Translations under genes and position numbers: made by a program
The notes under the pieces: generated by a model
The model's input: only the letters and a program-made list of their open reading frames with translations
Told to the model about the DNA's origin: nothing
The model's database searches: none
Shown here: piece by piece, positions 1-7,331 of the stretch
Position numbering within the stretch: the stretch's first letter is position 1
How the letters are laid out: every line of letters starts with the position of its first letter
Source: COMBO-56-21 sp038852315
Lineage (GTDB): Archaea; Thermoplasmatota; Thermoplasmata; UBA10834
Assembly: GCA_038852315.1 (NCBI GenBank)
Contig: JAWCKF010000005.1
Span: 1-64,000, forward strand
Direction of reading: 5' to 3'
DNA: 64,000 nt

Positions 1-2
1 CT

Positions 3-971
3 GATGCGGCTTCCGCGAACGTCACGGTCAGGAGGGGCATTGTCGATCCTGTCGCGCACACGATTACGTGGGACGCCAACGACAGGAATCTCAGGACCTC
101 CACGCTCAACCTCGGTGGCAAGAACGCCTACATCACTCGAGACAATTCAGGCTACATTTGGGTTGTCTCGAGCAACCTTACCTCAAGCCCGCCCGCGAGG
201 TACGCGCTCTCGGTCTTCCGGAGCCAGGGCACGGATATGATAAACTCGTGGCTGTTCATGGGCACCCTCGTGTCCGACCAGCCCGACAGCAACCTCAAGG
301 GTTCCATAGTGAACGTGGGGACAGGGAACAACATGCTGGCAGTGTACATCTACGCAGGCAGCGTCTACAGCAGGTTGTACACGGGCACCTGGTCCGCTGA
401 GTACACCATATACAACAACAAAGACGACCCAGGGAACACAGACAACGCACCTCCCAGCGTTGCTGTCGATGCGCGTGGCACGGCACACGTTGTCTACGGC
501 AACGGACATCAGCAGCCAGCAATCTCAAAGCCTTACATCTATTACGTGTACTACAACGCCAATGGATGGTCTGTGCCTCTTAGGTTGGATACGGTTTCGA
601 ACACCCTTGGGAATGTGTATCCGACGGTTTCGGTCGACATGTCAACGGGCAATGTGTGGGCCTTCTGGCTCGAGACCGACACGAACGGCGTCGCACATAC
701 CCTCCGCGCCAAGAAGAACGTGTCGGGCACATGGAGTTTCTTCGCCATCAGCGGCGATACCACCTACGTCAAGCAGTACCTGACGTCGGTGTTCTCCGCC
801 CCGAACGAGCAGTTCATCGCCTTCCAGTGGACGCAGAACACCACAGCGCCGATACACGTGATGTTCGACAAGATACCGGAGTTCGGCGACATCGCCATGC
901 CCGTGCTCTCGCTGGTAACGATATTCCTCGCAGTGCGCATCAAGGGGAAGAGGGGAAGGCACGGAGGATGA
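3..971 (+). CDS. Surface/secreted protein, C-terminal part, with PEF-CTERM-like anchor (5' truncated)
   Basis: The reading frame is already open at the window edge, so only the C-terminal ~322 residues are seen. The body is rich in Asn, Thr, Ser, Tyr and short beta-strand-like stretches (for example HVVYGNG, YYVYYNANGW), typical of beta-propeller or sialidase-like repeats in archaeal exported proteins; I cannot name the fold. The last ~30 residues have the layout PEFGDIAMPVLSLVTIFLA followed by a basic tail (RIKGKRGRH). A PEF motif, a hydrophobic helix and a basic end are what archaeosortase (PEF-CTERM) substrates carry, so the protein is probably exported and anchored at the cell surface. 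The internal Met at 237 is not the real start, because coding continues upstream. No archaeosortase gene is in the window. Confidence 0.8.
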   Translation, partial: DAASANVTVRRGIVDPVAHTITWDANDRNLRTSTLNLGGKNAYITRDNSGYIWVVSSNLTSSPPARYALSVFRSQGTDMINSWLFMGTLVSDQPDSNLKGSIVNVGTGNNMLAVYIYAGSVYSRLYTGTWSAEYTIYNNKDDPGNTDNAPPSVAVDARGTAHVVYGNGHQQPAISKPYIYYVYYNANGWSVPLRLDTVSNTLGNVYPTVSVDMSTGNVWAFWLETDTNGVAHTLRAKKNVSGTWSFFAISGDTTYVKQYLTSVFSAPNEQFIAFQWTQNTTAPIHVMFDKIPEFGDIAMPVLSLVTIFLAVRIKGKRGRHGG

Positions 972-1021
972 ACAGCTCCGATGCCTGGTCGACGCAACGA
1001 TTCCCGGGACGCGTTCGGTTA

Positions 1022-1027
1022 TTTATA
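1022..1027 (+). promoter_or_regulatory. TATA box for a leaderless transcript
   Basis: TTTATA sits 26 nt before the ATG at 1053. This spacing matches archaeal TATA-to-start distance, so transcription probably begins at or next to the start codon. It decides the start of the following gene against the upstream in-frame ATG at 981. Confidence 0.6.
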
Positions 1028-1052
1028 CAACCAAGATACTTCTCCTGTATCG

Positions 1053-1718
1053 ATGTCCGCTGAGGGGCCAAAGGAGACCTTCTTGAGTTGTTTCAAGTGC
1101 GGCCGCATCGTCAGGTCCACGGATCCCGAGTGTCCTAGATGCGGGCTCAAGTTCGGCCCCGGGACGCTCTTCGAATGTCCGTTCTGCTGCGGCCTCGTCT
1201 GGAGGGACGCGAAGGTATGCTCCACATGTGGAATCGACCTCGCGAAGTTCTCAGAGAGCGTCGAGAAGGTTAGTTCGGGTTTCAACATGGATGCCTTCGT
1301 CGACAGCATCATAAACACTGAGCTGGAGGAGATCAAGTCAACTGTCCGCAGGGTGTCCTGCCCCGGTTGCGGCCTCATGATACGGGGCGACGAGACAAAG
1401 TGTCCCCGGTGCGACCTGCCCCTGGAGGAGGCTGAGGTGGACTGTCCCGTATGTGGCGAGAAGATGCCCATATCATCGACCTCGTGCCCAAACTGTGCTG
1501 CAGTGTTCGAGCCGCCCCGTGAGGAGCGCCCTGCAACGCAGATCCCCGCCACGCCCGCTGTCAAGGTCATGCCTGAGGAGCAGCCAGAAGTTCGCAAGGC
1601 ACCTGTTGGTACGTCCGCCTCGAAGAAGGGGGCGGCCAGGAAGAAGAGCGCGCATGCGAAGAGCCCTTCTGCTGCGAAGAAAGGCAAGGCGAAGCCCCGC
1701 AAGAGTCGGAAGCGGTAA
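1053..1718 (+). CDS. Multi-zinc-ribbon protein with lysine-rich tail
   Basis: A 221-residue protein with five CxxC knuckles: CFKC and CPRC, CPFC and CSTC near the N-terminus, then CPGC, CPRC, CPVC and CPNC further on. These form two or more zinc ribbons of the double zinc ribbon/DZR type. Residues after about 165 are low-complexity and end in a highly basic tail (repeats of KK, SAKK, KPRK) suited to binding nucleic acid. A TATA box 26 nt before the ATG supports this start. The next gene is a shorter paralogue with the same FECPFC core. Function unknown; a DNA- or RNA-binding or scaffold role is inference. Confidence 0.8.
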   Translation: MSAEGPKETFLSCFKCGRIVRSTDPECPRCGLKFGPGTLFECPFCCGLVWRDAKVCSTCGIDLAKFSESVEKVSSGFNMDAFVDSIINTELEEIKSTVRRVSCPGCGLMIRGDETKCPRCDLPLEEAEVDCPVCGEKMPISSTSCPNCAAVFEPPREERPATQIPATPAVKVMPEEQPEVRKAPVGTSASKKGAARKKSAHAKSPSAAKKGKAKPRKSRKR

Positions 1719-1805
1719 GATACTAATAACCTCGCGCGGGAGGTCATCGGGCATTGCCTTCGTCGGAAACATTGTTTAAATAATCGTAGGGGCATCTTTG
1801 CGCTG

Positions 1806-2195
1806 ATGGCGGAACATTCGCTGCCAGTTTTCGTTTTCGGATGCACCTCGTGCGGGAAGACCGTCAGCGGCAGGGAGGCGGCGTGTCCGCGCTGCGGCGC
1901 CTCGTTCGAAGGGGTCATGTTCGAGTGTCCGTTCTGTGGCGAGCTCGTATCGCCCACTGACCGCGCCTGCGAATCGTGCGGGACGGAGTTCGAATCCTTC
2001 GCGGAGGAGGTGTCCGAAGCCTCCTCCGTCGATCTCGACGGGCCTGTCGAGCCGCCCGAATCCGCATCTCGGTCCTCTCAGGCCAGAGAAATCCCTCAGA
2101 GCTCGGAGACAGTGGAATACGAGTGTCCGGTGTGTGGCAAGCCCGTAGGCGAGAACGACATGAAGTGCCCGCACTGTGGGGCTCAGTTCGGGTGA
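1806..2195 (+). CDS. Zinc-ribbon protein, paralogue of the preceding gene
   Basis: A 129-residue protein with CTSC, CPRC, CPFC, CESC and a terminal CPVC/CPHC ribbon. The block CPRCGASFEGVMFECPFC closely parallels the matching block of the upstream protein (CPRCGLKFGPGTLFECPFC), so the two are tandem paralogues. Between the ribbons lies an acidic, Ser/Glu-rich linker. The TATA-like stretch TTTAAATAA at 1775-1783 is placed for a leaderless start at the ATG. Unlike its neighbour it lacks the lysine tail. Function unknown. Confidence 0.78.
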   Translation: MAEHSLPVFVFGCTSCGKTVSGREAACPRCGASFEGVMFECPFCGELVSPTDRACESCGTEFESFAEEVSEASSVDLDGPVEPPESASRSSQAREIPQSSETVEYECPVCGKPVGENDMKCPHCGAQFG

Positions 2196-2221
2196 GCCGA
2201 GAAGCGCACAAGACGGCATGG

Positions 2222-2293
2222 GGCCGGGACCGGGAATCGAACCCGGGTCAAGGGATCCACAGTCCCCAAGGATACCACTACCCCACCCCGGCC
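2222..2293 (-). tRNA. tRNA-His (anticodon GTG), with encoded G-1 and CCA
   Basis: Read on the minus strand, the acceptor GCCGGGG (2292-2286) pairs with TCCCGGC (2229-2223). The anticodon stem-loop is GGGGA-CTGTGGA-TCCCT, giving anticodon GTG (His). The T arm is CCGGG-TTCGATT-CCCGG. An extra G at 2293 lies opposite C73 at 2222, the G-1:C73 identity pair of tRNA-His. The bases 2221-2219 read CCA, so the 3' end is genomically encoded. An A/T-rich TATA-like element (AATATTTATC on the minus strand, around 2325) lies about 30 nt upstream. No intron. Confidence 0.96.
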
Positions 2294-2428
2294 ATGGGCC
2301 GTCCATCATGTGCTTTCGGTAGATAAATATTCCTGGCTGTCCAGACCCGTGACGGAGCTTGCGCGCACGCAGTCTGGGCGACCACTTTCGCGCTACCCTC
2401 GATGTGAATCTGATAGCAGGTGGGCTGC

Positions 2429-2581
2429 ATGTACGTGCACGTGAAGGCCTTGTCAGGATCAGAGGCTGTAGCAGCCGATCTTGGGGGTGAGGGCCACTGT
2501 CCCGAGTGCGGAGGCCCCATCGTACATCTCTCGGGGTGCGAGCTGTGCGCCGTGTGCGGATACTCCAGGTGCGGAGGCTAG
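2429..2581 (+). CDS. Stand-alone zinc-ribbon microprotein resembling the tail of B12-dependent ribonucleotide reductase
   Basis: A 50-codon ORF too short for most gene callers. The second half reads CPECGGPIVHLSGCELC followed by CAVCGYSRC, four Cys pairs in the arrangement found at the C-terminus of adenosylcobalamin-dependent ribonucleotide reductases, where the Cys tail re-reduces the active site. Here it is encoded alone. An in-frame stop lies at 2414-2416, so it is not a remnant of a longer upstream ORF; GTG at 2420 is an alternative start. The next gene (argF) begins ~50 nt downstream. Real expression and role are inferred only from the motif. Confidence 0.6.
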   Translation: MYVHVKALSGSEAVAADLGGEGHCPECGGPIVHLSGCELCAVCGYSRCGG

Positions 2582-2631
2582 GCAACAGTCTGGAAAAGGA
2601 TTAAGAGCGCTTAGGCGCTTCTCGCCGGCAG

Positions 2632-3567
2632 GTGACCGGGTTGAAGCGCGACATCATATCGGTCCTAGATATGAAGGACGACTTCGAGACGATACTCCAG
2701 AATGCGGCCAAGATGAAGAAGTCTCTGAAGGAGCCAAAGAAGGGGCAGAGGGCCGAGCCCCTCAGGGGGAAGGTGCTTGGCATGGTGTTCGAGAAGCCGA
2801 GCTTGCGCACGAGGGTGTCCTTCGAGGTAGGCATGAGGCAGCTGGGCGGCAGCGCTCTCTACATAGGCCCCGATGAGGTGCAGATAGGCAAGCGCGAGAG
2901 CGTATCGGACGTCGCCAACGTCCTCAGCAGGTACGTTGACGCTATCATGTACCGCGCTTTCAGCAACCAGACCATGCGTGAACTGGCTAAGCACGCATCC
3001 GTCCCGGTCATCAACGGCCTCGACGACCTGGAGCATCCGTGCCAGTGCGCCGCCGACCTGCTCACGGTCATGGAGAAGAAGCAGAAGCTAGCTGGCCTCA
3101 CGCTCGTCTATGTGGGCGACGGGAACAACGTCTGCAACTCTCTCATGCTAGGGTGCGCGCTCGTAGGGATGAACATGCGTGCCGCCACGCCAAAGGACCA
3201 CAGGCCGAATGCCGAGATCATGAGCAAGGCTCAGGAGATCGCGAACCAGAAGGGTTGCAAGATAGAGGTCATGTCCAATCCCTTCCAGGCTGTGGAGGGC
3301 GCGGATGTCGTATACACCGACACCTGGGTGTCGATGGGCCAGGAATCGGAGAAGGAGGCGAGGGAGAAGCTCTTCATACCGTATCAGGTGAACCAGAAGC
3401 TGGTGGAGAAGGCCAGCAAGGACTTCATCTTCATGCACTGTCTGCCCGCGCATCGAGGCCTCGAGGTGTCGGCCGAAGTCATCGACGGGCCTCACAGCGT
3501 GGTGTTCGACCAAGCTGAGAACAGGCTGCACGCCCAGAAGGCTATCCTCGCTGCCGTGCTCGCCTGA
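2632..3567 (+). CDS. argF: Ornithine carbamoyltransferase
   Basis: Transfers the carbamoyl group from carbamoyl phosphate to ornithine, giving citrulline in arginine synthesis. The carbamoyl-phosphate motif appears as SLRTR (about residues 57-61, usually STRTR), the second substrate motif as HPCQ (135-138), and the ornithine-binding loop as HCLPAHRG near residue 275. At about 311 residues the length is normal. The start is GTG at 2632 or TTG at 2641; the latter has a GGTGA site 5 nt upstream. The 3' end overlaps the convergent DHH nuclease gene by 26 nt. The Leu replacing Thr in the SxRTR motif is a mild oddity, but the Arg and Thr ligands remain. Confidence 0.93.
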   Translation: MTGLKRDIISVLDMKDDFETILQNAAKMKKSLKEPKKGQRAEPLRGKVLGMVFEKPSLRTRVSFEVGMRQLGGSALYIGPDEVQIGKRESVSDVANVLSRYVDAIMYRAFSNQTMRELAKHASVPVINGLDDLEHPCQCAADLLTVMEKKQKLAGLTLVYVGDGNNVCNSLMLGCALVGMNMRAATPKDHRPNAEIMSKAQEIANQKGCKIEVMSNPFQAVEGADVVYTDTWVSMGQESEKEAREKLFIPYQVNQKLVEKASKDFIFMHCLPAHRGLEVSAEVIDGPHSVVFDQAENRLHAQKAILAAVLA

Positions 3568-5083
3568 CGACCTGCGCCCCCACGATGCCGTCCAGCAGCT
3601 GCAGGAACTCGTCCCTCCTGGCCGCTGGGATGGTGGCTCCTGCCGCGATGTTGTGTCCGCCTCCGACGCCGCCCACCTTTTCAGCAGCCGACCTCATTGC
3701 GACTGCCAGGTCGAGTCCGTTTGAGACCATCTCGCGTGTTCCCCTAGCAGACGCCTTGAGTTTCGGCTCATCGCTGTATTCGGTCGACTCCGCGAACGCG
3801 ACCATCGGCACGCTCCTGTCCGCCCCCTCGCCGTTCAAGAGCATGCCCGCAACCGTCCCCACTATCGTGTCCTCGATCTCATCGCCTGCATCGAAGAACT
3901 GGATGTTCCTCATCCGCACAATCCCGCTGCCTCTCGCCCACTGCAGGGCCTTGCTTATCGCAGACCGATGATCCCTCAGGAGCGTCATGCCCTCGGACAG
4001 CGCATCGCCTCTATCGCCAGTGCATATCCTGAGGGCGACATCCCCCTTCCCGTGCCGGCCGCACGCGTTCAGGAGTGTGGCGTATTCCTTCGCATCCCTG
4101 AGCGGCGTCCTCCTGGCTTCCCTCGTGAAGATGTACACCTCGCCCACTAAGCGGTCTACAGTCTCCTGTCTTCTCTTCGATGCCAGCAGTAGCTCCTTGA
4201 GCTCCGAGATGATGCGCTCCTTCTCGGTCCTTGAAAGGTCTGTCCAAGCTCTCCACTCGTCCCCCTCCTTGAGCTCGATCCCGAGTTCCAGGAGGAACGC
4301 GATCGCGCCCTCCTCGCTCCCCGTTATCCTGGGTATGTACGGGTCGCCCGAGAACTCCAGCATCTTGTGGACCGGTCTCGTCTCGCGTCCGAAATACCTG
4401 ATGTCCTGAACAACGTCGACCAAGCCAAGGGCGGTCGCGGCGTCCAGCAGGACCCTGTTCAGCCCCTCGAGCCGCCTCGTCGTCTGGTCCTGCAGATCCC
4501 CTACTGCGCCGAGTATCGCGAGAGGAAGCAGGTCGCGGTTACCTCCATCGAGGGCATGTGCCACCAGGTACGTGGCGCCCGCTCCGCTGAGTTCGTTAGC
4601 GCCGGAAAGGCCGTGTGTCTGGGGGTTCACATGTCTAACGCTTGCGAAGTCGGAGAGCGCCATCTGGCCGCGCTCCTGGCGTCCCCTCCAGTTCGGGTCC
4701 GGCACATGGTGGTCGGATACGATGGCCTCAAGTCCGTCGAGCTTGCTCAAAGAGCCGCTACCTAGGTCGGTCAGCCATACAATATCGCTCGTCTTGCTCT
4801 TCAGATCGGCGATCAAATCCTGGTCCAGCTTCTTGTGGAAGCTAACCGCGACTTTGACGCCTATCCTCTCGAGGGCAATCTTGGCTATCGCAGCCGCCGA
4901 AATACCGTCTGCGTCGATGTGAGTCGCTACGTGGACCGATTTGGCGCTCCGCAGTGCCGCAGAAGCCTGGAGCGCATCGGTCCAGAGCCCCTTCGGGATC
5001 TTTGAGATGATGTTCGTTTCCGGTCCTTCCGTCAGCCTATCACACCCAACGTCGTGAGCACCGTCAGCGCGATGAGCGCACAC
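3542..5083 (-). CDS. DHH-family nuclease, archaeal RecJ/GAN-like
   Basis: Single-strand exonuclease of the DHH superfamily; archaeal members (GAN) bind GINS at the replication fork. Motifs in order: HIDADG (about residues 55-60 from this start), TDLGSG, SDHH (the DHH triad) and, near the C-terminus, the DHHA1 loop GGGHNIAAGA. All metal-binding residues expected are present. It is the last gene of a minus-strand operon after an RNase H-like exonuclease and a 48-residue membrane peptide. The start is unclear: the ORF is open to ATG 5194, the canonical choice given here is GTG 5083 without a Shine-Dalgarno site, and a CTG at 5035 overlaps the stop of the small gene (CTGA) just after GTGATAGG. 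The 3' end overlaps argF. Confidence 0.85.
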   Translation of the reverse strand: MCAHRADGAHDVGCDRLTEGPETNIISKIPKGLWTDALQASAALRSAKSVHVATHIDADGISAAAIAKIALERIGVKVAVSFHKKLDQDLIADLKSKTSDIVWLTDLGSGSLSKLDGLEAIVSDHHVPDPNWRGRQERGQMALSDFASVRHVNPQTHGLSGANELSGAGATYLVAHALDGGNRDLLPLAILGAVGDLQDQTTRRLEGLNRVLLDAATALGLVDVVQDIRYFGRETRPVHKMLEFSGDPYIPRITGSEEGAIAFLLELGIELKEGDEWRAWTDLSRTEKERIISELKELLLASKRRQETVDRLVGEVYIFTREARRTPLRDAKEYATLLNACGRHGKGDVALRICTGDRGDALSEGMTLLRDHRSAISKALQWARGSGIVRMRNIQFFDAGDEIEDTIVGTVAGMLLNGEGADRSVPMVAFAESTEYSDEPKLKASARGTREMVSNGLDLAVAMRSAAEKVGGVGGGHNIAAGATIPAARRDEFLQLLDGIVGAQVVRRARQRG

Positions 5084-5178
5084 CCCAGCAGGATGACGAA
5101 TTTGAAGGATCTCTGTGCGAGAAGAATCAGGAGAGCAAAAGCCAGCATAGCTATTATGAGCGAGAGAAGAGCGTCCAT
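5032..5178 (-). CDS. 48-residue membrane microprotein
   Basis: A small ORF nested between the exonuclease and DHH nuclease genes in a different frame from both. It has an excellent Shine-Dalgarno site, GGAGGTG with 4 nt before the ATG at 5178. The product is two hydrophobic segments (residues ~4-21 and ~28-46) separated by a short polar turn AQRSFK, consistent with a two-helix hairpin or one membrane span plus an amphipathic piece. Its TGA stop overlaps a possible CTG start of the nuclease, suggesting translational coupling. No function can be assigned; a membrane tether for the flanking nucleases is conceivable but unproven. Confidence 0.6.
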   Translation of the reverse strand: MDALLSLIIAMLAFALLILLAQRSFKFVILLGCALIALTVLTTLGVIG

Positions 5179-5190
5179 CCCGCACCTCCA

Positions 5191-5982
5191 TCATAGGGGA
5201 GCATAATCAATCTTTCCAGGCCCGATGACAGCATCGAAAATCCGGCGTTTGAGTCTGACGTATGCATAGAGCATGAGAGGCTTTAGGCCTCTGCAGTCTG
5301 CCTCGTTGTATTCGAGCAGGAGCGAAAGGGCGTTCCTGTTGCCGCGCCTTTCCCACAGCCTCCAGAGATGAGCCGCGTCTTGCCCCGTCATGTACTCGAC
5401 CCTTTCGGACCGCTCGATTCCCAGCTCTCTTTCGATGCTCTTCAGCCCTCCCACGAGCCCGAGCTTCCTAAGCGGGTGTCTGAGGTCTACGTGCGGCACT
5501 GCAGGCACCACCCCGGGGAACTGAGTCTGGAGGGCCGGAAGATCGAACACAGAACCGTTGTATGTCACGAGCATCGACGCCGAAGACAACAGCCCCTCGA
5601 GAGCCTCTCTCGTGAGGTTCTGGCCTCTCACGAGAGCATGTTGACTGCTCCCATCGAACACGCCAACGACCGTGATCGGAGACCTGATCGAGATACCTGT
5701 GGTCTCGATGTCGAGGAACAATGCGGAATCCTTGAAGTCCGCTATGCACCGCCACTGTTCCCCGGTTGGCAAGCGCGGAGCGAAATAGCGTGAGTCTCCC
5801 TGCAGGAATCTCTGCAAGGCAACAACGAGTTCCTCATCCATCCTTGATTTCACGTCGTCGGGGATGCCACGCACATGTGTTTCGGCCAGGAAATCATCCC
5901 ACGACCTGATTCCCCTTTCCCATAGCGACGCCTCCCTGCGACGACCAATGCCGTTCACGAAGACGAAGGAGTTCTCAAGCAT
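5191..5982 (-). CDS. RNase H-like (YprB-type) 3'-5' exonuclease domain protein
   Basis: A 263-residue DEDD-superfamily protein. The first catalytic motif is LFLDIETTG (D and E), the second is TYNGSVFDLPAL, and the third is EYNEADCRGL, as in the ribonuclease H-like YprB family (PF13482). About 80 N-terminal residues precede the domain (RREASLWERGIRSWDDFL), a helix-hairpin-like segment common in archaeal members. A GGAGG site precedes the ATG at 5982, and a TATA-like CTTAAGTAC lies further upstream. Its TGA overlaps the ATG of the longest possible DHH-nuclease ORF. The pairing with a DHH nuclease suggests a DNA or RNA processing operon. Confidence 0.82.
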   Translation of the reverse strand: MLENSFVFVNGIGRRREASLWERGIRSWDDFLAETHVRGIPDDVKSRMDEELVVALQRFLQGDSRYFAPRLPTGEQWRCIADFKDSALFLDIETTGISIRSPITVVGVFDGSSQHALVRGQNLTREALEGLLSSASMLVTYNGSVFDLPALQTQFPGVVPAVPHVDLRHPLRKLGLVGGLKSIERELGIERSERVEYMTGQDAAHLWRLWERRGNRNALSLLLEYNEADCRGLKPLMLYAYVRLKRRIFDAVIGPGKIDYAPL

Positions 5983-6089
5983 GGAAACCCAGCCCTCCTA
6001 ATCTTAGTCAGACCCGTACTTAAGGGGATACCCGAGACGGGGGAAAGTAGTGAAAAGTATGTTAAGCGGGACCGACGCTCTCCAGATGT

Positions 6090-6821
6090 GTGGAGCTGAG
6101 AGGCTACGAGGTGGCGCCAGGGATAGAACTGCTTCCGGGTGGGGCCGCGCATCTCGTCCGTGAGAACGTGCTCGTCGTGGCAGACATGCATCTCGGAGTG
6201 GAGGCAGCGCTCGAGTATGAAGGCGTCAGCCTCCCGCGAGTCCAGACGGCCAAGATCTCAGAATACATGGCCGGTCTGATGGATTTGGTTTCGCCATCCA
6301 AGGTGGTGGTGGCGGGAGACCTGAAGCACAATTTCTCGAGGAACCTCACTCAGGAGTGGCACGGGGTGGGGCGCTTTGTGAAGAGCCTGAGCGGGAAGGC
6401 CTCTCTCGAAGTCGTCAGAGGGAACCACGACAACTATCTCGGCGTCATACTGCGCGAGTACGGCGTACCGCTGAAGAAAGAGGTCACCGTATCGGGCGTT
6501 CGGATCCTGCACGGTCATGCGGGCCGGCCAGGTGGCAAGCCTGTGATCATGGGCCACATCCATCCATCCCTGCGGCTGAGGGACGGTGCTGGTGCATCCG
6601 TCAAGAACCCGTGCTTCCTGTACAATTCCGAGGAGCGGATTCTCGTATTGCCGGCGCTGAGTGTCGTTGCTTACGGCGTTGATGTCGTCGGTCAGCCCTC
6701 TTCAGACTTGCTGTCACCTCTTCTCCCGAAGGATGGCTTGTCCAACTTCCTCCCAATCGTGTTTTCGGGTGACAAGCCGCTGATCTTCCCAAAGATCGGG
6801 CGATTGAGAATGATGGACTGA
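6090..6821 (+). CDS. Calcineurin-like phosphoesterase (MJ0037/TIGR00024 type)
   Basis: Metal-dependent phosphoesterase of about 243 residues. Metal-binding motifs are ADMHLG (usually GDxHxG), AGDLKHNF, RGNHDN and, near residue 150-155, MGHIHP with a preceding HGHAG. This layout fits the short archaeal phosphoesterases annotated as ligase-associated or DNA-repair exonuclease-like; the substrate is unknown. The gene begins with GTG at 6090, with a TATA-like stretch (AAGTATGTTAAG, about 6055-6066) about 26 nt upstream, consistent with a leaderless mRNA divergent from the exonuclease operon. Confidence 0.82.
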   Translation: MELRGYEVAPGIELLPGGAAHLVRENVLVVADMHLGVEAALEYEGVSLPRVQTAKISEYMAGLMDLVSPSKVVVAGDLKHNFSRNLTQEWHGVGRFVKSLSGKASLEVVRGNHDNYLGVILREYGVPLKKEVTVSGVRILHGHAGRPGGKPVIMGHIHPSLRLRDGAGASVKNPCFLYNSEERILVLPALSVVAYGVDVVGQPSSDLLSPLLPKDGLSNFLPIVFSGDKPLIFPKIGRLRMMD

Positions 6822-6907
6822 ACTGTATCAGTGGTTCTTCCGTCGCAAGATTGCGGTTTCGAAACGGTTAAGAGCGAATAATCTGTTCAGAGATTGGGGG
6901 AAACACA

Positions 6908-7159
6908 GTGGCGGACGAGAAGAAACTGTCGGTGAGCGAAGTGAAGAAGACGATTGCGACATCCCTGGCTGCGGCCTTTGGGTTCGTGATAGCTCTGATG
7001 TGGAACCAGGTCGTGCAGGGTGGGTTGGCCGTGGCAGGTGTGAACACCCAGGCGCCAGATGACCCGATTCACTGGCTCGGTTTTGTGGTGACAGCTGTTG
7101 TTATAACGGTCGTGATGATCGTGCTGATTATCGTCATCGGCCGCTGGGGCAGCAAGTAG
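6908..7159 (+). CDS. Small two-helix membrane protein (DUF5654-like)
   Basis: An 83-residue protein with a basic, amphipathic N-terminus (ADEKKLSVSEVKKTIATS), a first membrane helix around residues 17-38 (AAAFGFVIALMWNQVV), a short extracellular loop and a second helix at about 57-78, ending in GRWGSK. The pattern matches DUF5654 proteins of archaea, whose function is not known. GTG start at 6908 with a GGGGG stretch upstream; TATA-like GGTTAAGAGC lies at about 6866-6875. It stands alone between two unrelated genes. Confidence 0.72.
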   Translation: MADEKKLSVSEVKKTIATSLAAAFGFVIALMWNQVVQGGLAVAGVNTQAPDDPIHWLGFVVTAVVITVVMIVLIIVIGRWGSK

Positions 7160-7331
7160 AAGCCGCTCACGATCACCAGCGTCTGCATGCTCAAACCCTT
7201 TCATGCTTTCTCGCTCACCAGAGCTATCCATGGGCGACTCGTACATGCATCGTGCATCCCGGTGTCGTGGCAGTGGGCAACCCCCATCCGAAAAGGCTTA
7301 TGTACACGCAAAATCATGAGCAATCTGGCAG

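Noticed and set aside
981..1052. Longer N-terminus for the first zinc-ribbon gene
   Set aside because: The TATA box lies inside this extension, so it cannot be part of the mRNA.
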